Assembly: GCF_007860015.1 (NCBI RefSeq)
Contig: NZ_SJPS01000010.1
Coordinates: 1-64,000, forward strand
Length of the DNA: 64,000 nucleotides
Origin: Bythopirellula polymerisocia
Lineage (GTDB): Bacteria; Planctomycetota; Planctomycetia; Pirellulales; Lacipirellulaceae
Reading direction: 5' to 3'
Below the pieces are notes generated by a model. That model did not search any database, was not told the DNA's origin, and saw only the letters and a list, made by a program, of their open reading frames with translations. Positions within the stretch are counted from its first letter, which is position 1, and the number at the start of each line of letters is the position of its first letter. Of this stretch, positions 27,507 through 36,649 are shown in pieces. The position numbers were made by a program, and so were the translations under genes.

Positions 27507-27674
27507 ACTTTAGACAGCAAGCAGCCCAGAAACGCTCAGGGTTCCATTTACATCTCTTCGGCCAGTTGATTAAACTTCGGGCGTACTCCCTCGCGACAAT
27601 CGTTAATCAGAGATTTTCTTCGAGACAACACACATCGAAACTTAAGCCAAGTAAAGTAACAAGCTATTTCTGTG

Positions 27675-28118
27675 TTATCGTTTCTTTTTTGTGCTTGTTA
27701 ATTCGAAGTTAGCTTGATCAGTGCCGCCCTGTGGCACTTGAAATGTCAGAATTGAGCGCCGATGATATTCATCGGGAAGCAATTCTTTGCGCACTATCTT
27801 CACGCGTTCATTGGAGTCTTCCTCTGCAATCATCGTGCGGATAGCAACTCTGTGAGAAGCTTGTACGGCACCCTTACGGTCATCAAAAGTCGTTAGTTCA
27901 TAGCGCCCTTGCAAGTCAGTCCGTCCAAAGGAACCTGGCCCAGCAATTCCATCTTCGCTACTAGAACGGGGATCAAAAGTAACGTATGCATCCTCTAGAG
28001 GCTCACCATTTAAAGTAACCAGTCCCGATACTGGTACGATGGTGAATCGATCCTCGCTACAACCGCTAACAACTATGAGGAAAGCGATAACAATCGGAGT
28101 GTGTATTTTAACGTTCAC
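27675..28118 (-). CDS. CPD-type lipoprotein
   Basis: The 147-residue protein has a signal peptide with lipobox VVSGC (Cys near 20) and a carboxypeptidase-regulatory-like beta-sandwich: VSGLVTLNGEPLEDAYVTF, TDLQGRYELTT, LLPDEYH. It resembles the lipoprotein at 16387-16797 and the relic at 25344-25625. Such proteins usually precede a DUF1559 gene in planctomycetes, but here no partner follows on the same strand. Its function is unknown. Confidence 0.85.
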   Translation of the reverse strand: MNVKIHTPIVIAFLIVVSGCSEDRFTIVPVSGLVTLNGEPLEDAYVTFDPRSSSEDGIAGPGSFGRTDLQGRYELTTFDDRKGAVQASHRVAIRTMIAEEDSNERVKIVRKELLPDEYHRRSILTFQVPQGGTDQANFELTSTKKKR

Positions 28119-28626
28119 TTGAGTTCGGCACTTTCTTTAGGGAGTATTTGAGAATGACACAGAATTGAGAGTATTCGAACACGCTACTTTTGAAAAAATA
28201 CGCTGTGAACAAAATCGCCGTCAGTCTGCCTAGAATCATAAGTGGCATGGGAGTTCAAGTAAGTGTAAAAGTCTTGTGGCAGTGAATGGCAATATCTCCT
28301 GAGCTTCGAAAGTCGGTGGCTCTATGCATAAGTATTGAGCATTCGCAAGTTAAAATACAGAGGTAAAAGTCTCCTCATCTACCTAGCCAGCAATATAATC
28401 TTCGGCTACGAGATCGCAAGTCGTGAGATTCTGCTGTATGTAATTGTTTGCCATTGCTAGACTTACCAATAATTCTTTTAGTATGTTTCATTGATCCGCT
28501 TCTGCCTATTAAAATCGCCGACCTCTGGAGCCCCACATTGAAATAGGCTGCTGAACGCTTCATCCAATGCCCAACCTCTTGGAATAGGTATCAATAAGAC
28601 TCTAACGGGAATTTTCTGAAGATTTT

Positions 28627-28654
28627 CGGTAAGTATCCGCTGGCAACTACAATA
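28627..28654 (+). promoter_or_regulatory. Promoter-like element D (CGGTAA-N16-ACAATA)
   Basis: GATTTTCGGTAA is followed after 16 nt by ACAATA and a TATGAGG start-like region, as in copies A-C. It lies about 210 bp before the LamG PEP-CTERM gene. The leader downstream has stems (GCCTTCGGC near 28719 and GGCCAGC around 28680) but no clear CTTSTBCRTCTGS tail. Apart from this, 28119-28626 holds no gene that I can support. Confidence 0.55.
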
Positions 28655-28877
28655 CTTATATGAGGCTATTGGTACATGCTGGCCAGCACATTGACGCATG
28701 AGATGAAGCAGCATGCCTAGCCTTCGGCCCATGTGGCAGCTGTTGGCCTATAAAGTGACTTTTTTTGAATTTCTTTTCGACCTCAAATTTTGATTAACCG
28801 CCACGCAAAGTAGATGTTACTTGTCTACCGACTCTGCCTTCTCGCTCACTGGTTTATATTTCAAAGGAAAGTGACAA

Positions 28878-30071
28878 ATGTCATACTCATCTATTACGCA
28901 AAATCGCATTCTGCGAGCAAGTGTTTTTTGGTTCACATGTACTAGTGCTTGCTTAGTGCTGGGTTTTTCAGCCGCTCAGGGCCAGGTAACTCCTGGCGCA
29001 GATCTCGAGTTTAATGCTGCACTCAACCCCGTTGATGGCACTGATTTGTGGTATCCGAACATCGATACTATGCCGTTCTTGGCCTCGGTTGAAGATCCCG
29101 GTAATCTTTCCATTCCTCGTGAATATGTCTTCTTTAACCAAACCCAAAGCTTCAGCACGGTCAGTGATTCTGCGTTTCCAGGGATTACAGGGAGTTACAG
29201 TAAAGGTGGATCAGGACGTGCCCGCCATGTAGGTGCTCAAGACGGGCCAGGTGATACAGACAATCCAGTTGGCTGGTTTCTGGCACCTGGCGATCCTGTG
29301 GCCCCGAGGGACACTGAAGGCACGTTCGAGATCTGGTTCAAGAATAATAGCTTGACTGGTGGAGATCAGGTAATCGCCGAGTGGGGTGGAGGAAGCAGAG
29401 GTGCCTACTTTAGCTTGGTAAACGATTCTCTTTCTTTCTATGTCAATGGCAATGCCAACGACTCCAACAATATCGGGTTGAGTACCACACTGACTACCGC
29501 CGGTTGGCATCAGGTAGTAGGTATTTATCACAACGTAGATTTCGATACGAGATCTGCTGTCGGGGACGATTATATCTCATTGTATGTTGATGGGGGTTTC
29601 ATTGCTGATACCTCCGCTACACCTGTGTCGATCGATCGATGGTCTGGCGGCAATGCCTGGGGCGTTGGCGAGATTGGGGTCTCCAATCAACCGATGGCCG
29701 CCGAAAGGGCTGAACTAGGACCGCTCACGGGGGGGGGGGCAGCTACGGACCCCAATAGGGAAGCCCTCGACGGGGATATCGCAATCGTCCGTTACTACTT
29801 CGATCAGGTTTTGACCCCAGCCGAAGTGTTAGCCAATTACGAAGCGGTCACATCCGGTCCCTCGGCTGATGTCGACCACGATGGCGATGTCGATGGAGCG
29901 GATTTCCTCGAGATCCAGCGTACGGATCCTTCGTTAATAGGCTTATGGCAATCTCAATATGGTGCCGGCCCTTTGGTATCTGCAAGTGCCGTACCTGAGC
30001 CTGGTACATGCCTGCTCCTGGCTTGTAGTGCCCTGCTTTGCACTTTTGTTTCGGGTCGAAGCAAGAGATAA
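28878..30071 (+). CDS. LamG-domain PEP-CTERM protein with dockerin motif
   Basis: The 397-residue protein has a signal peptide (ends near SAAQGQ). Residues about 140-320 form a concanavalin-like LamG domain (TFEIWFKNN, AGWHQVVGIYHN, YISLYVDGG, IAIVRYYFDQVLTPAEV). A dockerin-like segment (DVDHDGDVDGADFLEIQ) lies near 335-355. It ends with VPEPGTCLLLACSALLC and a basic tail, a PEP-CTERM signal. AAAGGAAAG lies upstream of the ATG. It is the first gene behind promoter copy D and is followed by a DUF1559 gene. It probably binds a carbohydrate at the surface. Confidence 0.88.
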   Translation: MSYSSITQNRILRASVFWFTCTSACLVLGFSAAQGQVTPGADLEFNAALNPVDGTDLWYPNIDTMPFLASVEDPGNLSIPREYVFFNQTQSFSTVSDSAFPGITGSYSKGGSGRARHVGAQDGPGDTDNPVGWFLAPGDPVAPRDTEGTFEIWFKNNSLTGGDQVIAEWGGGSRGAYFSLVNDSLSFYVNGNANDSNNIGLSTTLTTAGWHQVVGIYHNVDFDTRSAVGDDYISLYVDGGFIADTSATPVSIDRWSGGNAWGVGEIGVSNQPMAAERAELGPLTGGGAATDPNREALDGDIAIVRYYFDQVLTPAEVLANYEAVTSGPSADVDHDGDVDGADFLEIQRTDPSLIGLWQSQYGAGPLVSASAVPEPGTCLLLACSALLCTFVSGRSKR

Positions 30072-30209
30072 ACTTTAAGTCTTGTATATATAATATCTGC
30101 ATTTCGTTGGACGTTAGAGGCTGGGCGGGACGGGGCAGTCTCGTCCAGTTCTGGCATTCAATAAGATTCGCTACGGGTTATGATTTTAGCCATAAGGATG
30201 TTAAACCAA

Positions 30210-31241
30210 ATGAAGCTCAATTCCGAAACTCTCTGCTTTACGAGCAGAGGTCAAACAACTTCCCGCAAAGCTTTCACTCTTGTAGAGCTGCTGGTAGTGA
30301 TTGCTATTATCGGCGTTTTGGTGGCCTTACTGTTGCCGGCCGTTCAAGCTGCCCGGGAGGCCGCACGGCGTATGCAATGCGTTAATAACCTCAAGCAAAT
30401 AGGACTGGCATGCCATAACTATTATGATTCACATGGGTCGTTGCCACCGGGGGTCTTGACTAAAGACACGAATAGAGGAGACGAGGGGAACTCTCAAACT
30501 AGTTGGGCGGTCGAAATCCTGCCATATCTCGAGCAGAAAAATATTTACGACAGATACATACCGGAAAATGGCGGACCCTTTGACATTAATAATCAAGACG
30601 TCTTGCAGACGTTTGTCGCCGCATATATCTGTCCTTCTGATATGACAGCAGGCGAGCTGCGGGAAACTTTTACAGGTGGAGCTGGAGGAGGCTTCAAATA
30701 TGCGCCAGGATCCTACAAAGGTGTTGCAGGGATACCGGGTATAGTGAATGGCACAATCATTTGGTGGGACTCTGGTAGGTGGGATACTTTCACAAAAGGA
30801 AACGCGTTTGATCTCAGGGGGCCACTTCACGCTGTTGATGTGGATGGCAAGGTGAAAGCCGAAACTTTTGCGCGTATTACCGATGGTACTACGAATACTA
30901 TGCTCGCTGGCGAATACATGACGTTAACGAGCGATGGAAGCAACTTGGATTTTAGGCGACCAGCTTGGGGAATTTCATTTAGAAACTTTAACTTGAGTCT
31001 AATGTCTCCCGATAGTGCATTACGTATCGCGGATTACGCTGCGTGTGAAAAGGCGCTGGGAGGTGCCGGTGCGATATTCGACTGTAAACGAGCATTTGGC
31101 AGCTTTCACACAGGTGGGGGCATCAACTTCGCGCGTTGCGATGGCAGCGTCACTTCCATTCAGCCAGACATCGATGGATTTGTTTATGAAGCCATGGGTA
31201 CCGTTAGTCGAGAAGAGCCGCCGGGTGGATTTTCGTACTGA
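30210..31241 (+). CDS. DUF1559 pseudopilin-like protein
   Basis: The ATG at 30210 is preferred over the upstream in-frame codon at 30180, since it places KAFTLVELLVVIAIIGVLVA close to the N-terminus. AREAARRMQCVNNLKQIGLACHNY, CPSDMT, TNTMLAGEYM and FARCDGSVTSI are typical DUF1559 motifs. The N-terminal prepilin signal suggests processing by a type IV prepilin peptidase. The gene follows the LamG PEP-CTERM gene after 138 bp on the same strand, so the two may share promoter copy D. The role is unknown. Confidence 0.93.
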   Translation: MKLNSETLCFTSRGQTTSRKAFTLVELLVVIAIIGVLVALLLPAVQAAREAARRMQCVNNLKQIGLACHNYYDSHGSLPPGVLTKDTNRGDEGNSQTSWAVEILPYLEQKNIYDRYIPENGGPFDINNQDVLQTFVAAYICPSDMTAGELRETFTGGAGGGFKYAPGSYKGVAGIPGIVNGTIIWWDSGRWDTFTKGNAFDLRGPLHAVDVDGKVKAETFARITDGTTNTMLAGEYMTLTSDGSNLDFRRPAWGISFRNFNLSLMSPDSALRIADYAACEKALGGAGAIFDCKRAFGSFHTGGGINFARCDGSVTSIQPDIDGFVYEAMGTVSREEPPGGFSY

Positions 31242-31470
31242 CTACAAATTACCGAAGAAATCAAATTCCTGGTTCATAAGGTGAGCTCTTTAAAGCGTTC
31301 CTTTTTGCGGAAGAGCCAATCACGATTTTCTTCAATTTCCTGATGGGAAGAGACTCGACTGCCCGCCCTATCTCCAGATGCAAAACGTCAAGAACCAATC
31401 TCAAGCGGCTTCAGGCAAACGAACCATTGGTTGAGTCACGGCAATGCCTCAACAAATCAAGGGACTTATC

Positions 31471-32841
31471 ATGGCATCAAAGTATTTAGTTGCATTTTAC
31501 TTGCTCGGGATTTCTTTTATCAGTCCTAGCAACAGTCTTGGCAATGAAAAACCTAATATCCTGATCCTTTTTGCTGACGACGGAGGCTATGCCGACTTCG
31601 GGTTTCAGCCTGATGTAAAGCCTGACATGGCTAAAATGACCCCGCATATCGACAGTATTGCAGCTGCCGGAGCACGGTTTACGCAAGCCTATGTTACTGC
31701 GTGCGTTTGTTCTCCCTCACGTGCTGGATTGATGACCGGCCGTTACCAACAACGATTTGGACATGACGCAAATCTACCACCCTTGTTTCCAGGGGGGCTA
31801 CCACTTTTTGAAACTTTTGGGGCAGAGCGTCTCCGACAGATTGGTTATCACACGTGTCTAATAGGAAAATGGCATCTTGGATATCCAGAGGAGTATCAAC
31901 CAAACCAACGTGGTTTCGAGTATTTTTACGGTCTCTTACAAGGCTCGCGCAGCTACTATCCGTACGATGATCCAACAATGGATCGCGTGATTCTCCGCAA
32001 CGACATCGCAACTCCCGAGGAAGGCTATATCACAGACCGACTCGGAGACGCCGCATGCGAATACATTGAGAGCCATAAGGAGGAGCCTTTTTTTCTGTTT
32101 GTTTCCTTTACGGCGCCGCATGGCCCACTCGAGCCGCGCAAGGGTGCTGCTGACGAGAAGCGCGTTAGCCACATTCAAAATGCCCATCGCCGAAAATATG
32201 CGGCCCTGATCGCTGCCCTGGATGACAACGTCGGTAAAATTCTATCAACTCTTGAGAAGTGTGGATTAGAAGACGATACTTTGGTTATCTTCACGAACGA
32301 TAATGGCGGACCAGGACCAGACAAGACAGGAGCTAACAATTTCCCCTTGAAGGGGTACAAGGGGCACCTTGACGAGGGTGGTATTCGAGTACCTTGGGCT
32401 ATGCGTTTTCCGGGTGTCATCCAACCCGGTTCCGTGGTCGATCAGCCGGTAATTACGCTTGACATTCTGCCGACCCTTATCGAATTGACCGGGGAATCGG
32501 TTGATCCTGCGTGGAAGCTAGATGGCCTTAGCCTGCTCCCCTTGCTAAGGGACTCGAATGCGAAACTATCAGACCGCACTTTGTACTGGCGAAGAAACGG
32601 CCCTGACGGTCCCATTGCCATTCGCGATCAAGATTGGAAGCTAATCATCTTGAGGAATTCTCCTCACGCAACCCCCCAGCTATATAACTTGGCAACCGAC
32701 GTTGGTGAAGAGAATGACGTCTCGTCAGAGTATCCTGAAGTCGTAACACGACTTTTGGGTAAACTGAAAAGTTGGGAGTCGGAGCTTAGCGTTCCCCTAT
32801 GGCACAGCAACTATGGCAAGACTTCTCAGAATTCAAAGTGA
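31471..32841 (+). CDS. Secreted Cys-type sulfatase with C-S-P-S-R motif
   Basis: AAGGGA lies 8 bp before the ATG at 31471, so that start is preferred over 31444. It leaves a signal peptide ending near SNSLGN. Motifs in order are ILFADDGGYADFGF, C-S-P-S-R followed by AGLMTGRYQQ, GKWHLGYP, FFLFVSFTAPHGP and FTNDNGGPGPD. The overall pattern is close to that of the sulfatase part of the fusion at 18197-20983. The 3' end overlaps the next sulfatase by 29 bp, so they are probably cotranscribed and may act in sequence on one sulfated glycan. Confidence 0.93.
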   Translation: MASKYLVAFYLLGISFISPSNSLGNEKPNILILFADDGGYADFGFQPDVKPDMAKMTPHIDSIAAAGARFTQAYVTACVCSPSRAGLMTGRYQQRFGHDANLPPLFPGGLPLFETFGAERLRQIGYHTCLIGKWHLGYPEEYQPNQRGFEYFYGLLQGSRSYYPYDDPTMDRVILRNDIATPEEGYITDRLGDAACEYIESHKEEPFFLFVSFTAPHGPLEPRKGAADEKRVSHIQNAHRRKYAALIAALDDNVGKILSTLEKCGLEDDTLVIFTNDNGGPGPDKTGANNFPLKGYKGHLDEGGIRVPWAMRFPGVIQPGSVVDQPVITLDILPTLIELTGESVDPAWKLDGLSLLPLLRDSNAKLSDRTLYWRRNGPDGPIAIRDQDWKLIILRNSPHATPQLYNLATDVGEENDVSSEYPEVVTRLLGKLKSWESELSVPLWHSNYGKTSQNSK

Positions 32842-34444
32842 GCTCCCAAGCCTCTTGTATCGTTTGGCTTTGGCGGTACTTTGTCTCAATCTATCACAGA
32901 TAGCTGCGGCTCCTGCACAGAGTCTCGTCCCTCCGACGGAACCGCCACAGCATACTACTATCGAGCGGCCAAATGTCTTGCTTATTATTGTCGATGATTT
33001 GAATGATTGGATCGGGGAGATGGGCGGTCACCGACAGGCTATCACACCGAATTTGGATCGACTACTTTCTGAAAGTGTATGCTTTTCCAACGCCCACTGT
33101 AATGCGCCGGTATGTGCCGCCTCGCGAAATTCTATGCTCAGTGGCTTGCGCCCTTCGACGACCGGATGGTACGACAATACCAAGACTATTCGCGATACGT
33201 ATCGGCAGGTGCTTGGCAAGGTGCCACCCTTGCCGGTGCATTTTCGCAATAACGGCTACTTCACATTGGCAGGTGGTAAGATCTATCACAATGGCGTTGC
33301 GGACTTTGCACGTGATGAGTTGTGGAACGAAACTAAGCCAGTTTATAACTTGCCACAAGAATTCCGAGAGTTTGGACATGGCTATGGTGGTGATTACTTC
33401 TATCCGTTTCCCCGTGACGGCGGCCAGATATATCAGCACTATGGCAAAAGAGTACGCGGGCAATCGTTGTGTTGGGGAGCACTCGATTCTATCGATATCC
33501 CACGCGGCGTCATGCCTGACGAAGAGCTGGCGGGCTGGGCTTCAGAACAGTTGCAACGGACGTTTGACCAACCGTTCTTCTTTGCTGTCGGTTTCCGTCG
33601 GCCACACGTTCCCTTTACTGCACCCAATAAGTATTTTGAACTTTACAGGGAAGCCTTTCTCGAACTACCCGAGGTCCCTAATGACGAAATGCAAGATATC
33701 CCTGTTTACGGCAAAGCGATGGCCCTTGGAATGCTACCTGGTGGCGATGACCAGAATGTTGTTGATATCGGCCCCGACTTCAGGCGTGAACTCGTCCTGG
33801 CGTACTTGGCCTGTGTCTCTTTTGTTGACGACCAGGTTGGCAAGGTGCTTTCAGCTCTTGAGAATTCACCCCACGCCGATAACACGCTGGTCGTATTCTG
33901 TTCAGATCACGGGCAGAGCCTAGGCGAAAAGAGACATTGGCGGAAGCAGTGTCTGTGGGAAGAAGCGACACGCATCCCGTTAGCAATTCGCTTGCCGGAT
34001 ACAACTTCCAACGGTCGCACTTGCCCCCGAACAGTAAGCTTAATAGATCTGTATTCCACACTAGTTGAACTATGTAAATTGCCTCAAGTAAAAGGTGTCG
34101 AGGGTGTCAGCCTTGTGCCACTGATTAACAACCCCGAGCTTCCTTGGAACCAACCCGCGGTAATGACCTGGCACTACAAAAATCACTCGGTTCGCAGTCA
34201 GCGATGGAGATACACCCTTTATCGCGACGGCGGTGAGGAGTTGTACGACCATAGTAACGATTCGGCGGAGCACTACAATCTGGCGGGTGATCAACAATAC
34301 GAAGAGATAATCGAAGAACATCGCCGTTGGCTGCCAAAGACCGAAGTACTGCCTGCGGGGATGGTTTCGTGGAAGGGTGATTCCCTCGAGCAAACGATTC
34401 AAGAGTGGTCAGAGACAGGCGGACCGCCTGAATGGCTTAGGTGA
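32813..34444 (+). CDS. Iduronate-2-sulfatase-like sulfatase with C-A-A-S-R motif
   Basis: The 543-residue protein has a hydrophobic N-terminus, metal site LLIIVDDLNDW, and the activation motif C101-A-A-S-R, in which the usual Pro is replaced by Ala. The C-x-(P/A)-x-R form is still a formylglycine site in several sulfatases. LAGGKIYHNG, FAVGFRRPHVPFTAP and VFCSDHGQSLGEKRHW place it in the iduronate-2-sulfatase/choline-sulfatase branch rather than the arylsulfatase branch of its neighbour. It starts 29 bp inside the preceding gene, in another frame. Substrate is unknown. Confidence 0.9.
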   Translation: MARLLRIQSELPSLLYRLALAVLCLNLSQIAAAPAQSLVPPTEPPQHTTIERPNVLLIIVDDLNDWIGEMGGHRQAITPNLDRLLSESVCFSNAHCNAPVCAASRNSMLSGLRPSTTGWYDNTKTIRDTYRQVLGKVPPLPVHFRNNGYFTLAGGKIYHNGVADFARDELWNETKPVYNLPQEFREFGHGYGGDYFYPFPRDGGQIYQHYGKRVRGQSLCWGALDSIDIPRGVMPDEELAGWASEQLQRTFDQPFFFAVGFRRPHVPFTAPNKYFELYREAFLELPEVPNDEMQDIPVYGKAMALGMLPGGDDQNVVDIGPDFRRELVLAYLACVSFVDDQVGKVLSALENSPHADNTLVVFCSDHGQSLGEKRHWRKQCLWEEATRIPLAIRLPDTTSNGRTCPRTVSLIDLYSTLVELCKLPQVKGVEGVSLVPLINNPELPWNQPAVMTWHYKNHSVRSQRWRYTLYRDGGEELYDHSNDSAEHYNLAGDQQYEEIIEEHRRWLPKTEVLPAGMVSWKGDSLEQTIQEWSETGGPPEWLR

Positions 34445-34846
34445 TTTGAAACGCAGTGGGTAGTGCTCAGAATTGGAGAATCGGTTAGTCGTTAGATTTG
34501 GATGATCGAAAGAACTCTTGGATATTCGGATATTCAATGTTTCAATAAATCGCCTTCCCGATATGAAATTGCCCTGTTCTGCACATCCGTGGGACACCCT
34601 ATCACTCCAAAACTACAGCAGAGTAAACCAACCCCTAATCTCATTGCGTGTGGTACCACTTTGGGGCGCAGGCAAAGATCGCAAAGGCGCAAGGCACGGC
34701 ACCTTATAAAGCCTGAGCAGGGATTTATTACGATACAGATGAACACTATCTTTCGCCTCTAAAATCCCTGAATAATCAAAATAAATAGTTGTTTTCCGTT
34801 ACTGCTAATGTACGGATACGTGTTTCGAACCCTTTTTTGCTTTTTT

Positions 34847-34875
34847 CGGTAAATTTTGCTCCCTTGGCAACAATA
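34847..34875 (+). promoter_or_regulatory. Promoter-like element C (CGGTAA-N17-ACAATA)
   Basis: CTTTTTTCGGTAA is followed after 17 nt by ACAATA and an ATGGGGACG start-like region. It lies about 570 bp before the PEP-CTERM gene at 35448. The stretch 34445-34846 upstream holds no gene that I can support. Confidence 0.6.
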
Positions 34876-34930
34876 CATAAATGGGGACGCTACTAATCGC
34901 CACGGTATGCCTCGTAGCTCTGTGGCGTTG

Positions 34931-34976
34931 CCCCTGCGAAGCGAAGCTACGTCCAATTGGGCTTGTCCGTCTGGGG
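34931..34976 (+). ncRNA. Conserved leader block C
   Basis: It begins CCCCTGCGAAGC, has a small palindromic stem (GTCCAATTGGGC) and ends CTTGTCCGTCTGG, matching blocks A and B in order with changes in the stem. A GCCAC...GTGGC stem precedes it (34899-34926). Downstream to 35447 the leader continues with a strong hairpin near 35199-35230 (CCGCTTCTGC with GCAGAGCGG). No gene is evident there. Confidence 0.45.
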
Positions 34977-35447
34977 AGAAAGGTAACAGCAACCGTGGCG
35001 TGATGCCTAGGCCTTTCACCTGTGAGCATCCTGGCGATTTCGCCGATTCGAGACGTTGATTTTCGTATGTACTTTGTTTTGCTTAGCAACTTAGAGAAAC
35101 TGATTGGAGGAAACTAATTAGACCAAAAATGTATCGGCCGCTCTAGTCGCATCGCTAGCCACCAGCGTTAACGATTGACTTGCCTGGGTCGTAGCTCCGC
35201 TTCTGCTCCTTTCAGAGAGGCAGAGCGGTTGACGTCGGTTATATCCGTCGCACCAGCTGCTGTCGGATTACTTAACTTTTCGTTTTTCAGTTCGTGACAT
35301 CGCTGATTTACTCGTATCCTTCTACCGTTTAGGTTCCATACTGCTTGACCTGAGATTGGAGAACGGGTTGAGAAGGCGGTGTTTCTAGCCAAGCAATCTG
35401 AAGACACGTTCTTACGATTGTTACACTTTTTAACGAGGGAAGATCTA

Positions 35448-36377
35448 ATGAAGAAGACTATGAGAACAATAACTCTGGGAATGCGCTTTGCAGCAGCAGT
35501 TTTGCTCAGCCTGGGGCTCGTACTGCCCGCCAGTGCTGGTTTGATTGTTGATTGGGACAAAGCGAACTACACTGCAAACGCCCCATTAAATGATCCTTTG
35601 GCAACCGATTCACACTTTGTGATTGGCGCCGCCAGCAACCCTAGTGGTTTTATCCAAAACTGGAATCCCGGTTCAGCAATTATGGACGCTACCATTGCTG
35701 CCGGTGGCGGCGCTGTATACTCGAACAAGCCTCTCTACGGTATCATTCAGACTAAAGGTGAAACCGCTCTTTCAGGTCTTGATACTGCCGGCGACCTGAT
35801 CAGAGGAGATGGGAACAATGCTGGCCTTATTGGGCAAATCTGGTTTGGAATCAATGGTACTGTCAACGCAGTACCTGGTGCGAATGCAATTGCTGGGATT
35901 CTCTCCATTCAGGCCGCGGATTTTCTAGCCGGTGGTGTTAGCCCAGGAGATACAATCAGCAGCATGGTTATCGATATATTCGACCAGCGCACAAGCGACA
36001 CCGCTACCACTCGCTTGGCTGTGAAGAGTGGTGGGACGTGGTATGTGAGTGATGACAATTTGTCTGGTGAAGACCTCGATGGCCATATCCTTTCGTACAC
36101 CGGCGCCGATTGGGCCGCCATGACGGCCTCTACAGCTGGTTCGACTAGCTTGATGACTGGTACTGGGCTGACATACAATATTCCCAATTCCGCCCTAAAT
36201 GATATTGAAGAAGTTGGTTTCTTCTTCGAGGGCCAGTTGGCGGCTGCCTCGACAGCGCGAGCACGAATCCGTGTAAATAGCATCGAGGTCACAACCGTTC
36301 CAGAAGGATCGACTTTCTGCTTGCTTGCACTCGGTTCTGTGTTAGCAGTCGGCATGAATCGACATCGTCGATCCTAA
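35448..36377 (+). CDS. PEP-CTERM protein, function unknown
   Basis: The ATG at 35448 is preferred because GAGGGAAGA precedes it, and it starts a signal peptide (MRFAAAVLLSLGLVLPASA). The frame itself is open from 35379. The 309-residue product has a beta-rich body with no family I recognise (SSMVIDIFDQRTSD, DDIEEVGFFFEG-like strands) and ends with VPEGSTFCLLALGSVLAVG and RHRRS, a PEP-CTERM signal with Gly instead of the second Pro. No dockerin segment is present. It is a single-gene unit behind promoter/leader copy C and is closed by a clear terminator. Confidence 0.85.
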   Translation: MKKTMRTITLGMRFAAAVLLSLGLVLPASAGLIVDWDKANYTANAPLNDPLATDSHFVIGAASNPSGFIQNWNPGSAIMDATIAAGGGAVYSNKPLYGIIQTKGETALSGLDTAGDLIRGDGNNAGLIGQIWFGINGTVNAVPGANAIAGILSIQAADFLAGGVSPGDTISSMVIDIFDQRTSDTATTRLAVKSGGTWYVSDDNLSGEDLDGHILSYTGADWAAMTASTAGSTSLMTGTGLTYNIPNSALNDIEEVGFFFEGQLAAASTARARIRVNSIEVTTVPEGSTFCLLALGSVLAVGMNRHRRS

Positions 36378-36409
36378 CCTGATTCGATCTTGCAAGAGCT
36401 TGGTTTTAA

Positions 36410-36437
36410 GGCTCGGGTGTTTCACCCGGGCCTTTTT
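36410..36437 (+). terminator. Rho-independent terminator
   Basis: A 10-bp stem (GGCTCGGGTG with CACCCGGGCC, one G-T pair) and 3-nt loop are followed by five T. It lies 33 bp after the PEP-CTERM stop codon. Confidence 0.93.
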
Positions 36438-36649
36438 GCTATGCTTTCTCCCTCTAAATTGTTTATCTCTTCGATAGGTCCCAAACTCCCAGCCTCGTTT
36501 TATGGAGGAACGGATTGGGTACGGTTTTGATGTCATTTGTTTTGCTGAGCTATGATTGTCCACAACAAATGTCAACACTTAGAAAACGCTATCCCCGCAA
36601 ACAGAATGATCTAAACAAACGAGTAGGATCAGCTGCAGAGCATAAACCG

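Noticed and set aside
28375..28732. Two minus-strand open frames over promoter copy D
   Set aside because: No homology pattern or start signal. They are explained by chance in non-coding sequence.
17040..34976. Known riboswitch (cyclic-di-GMP, cobalamin, SAM, glycine) in the leaders
   Set aside because: None of the conserved cores of those classes that I remember could be matched.
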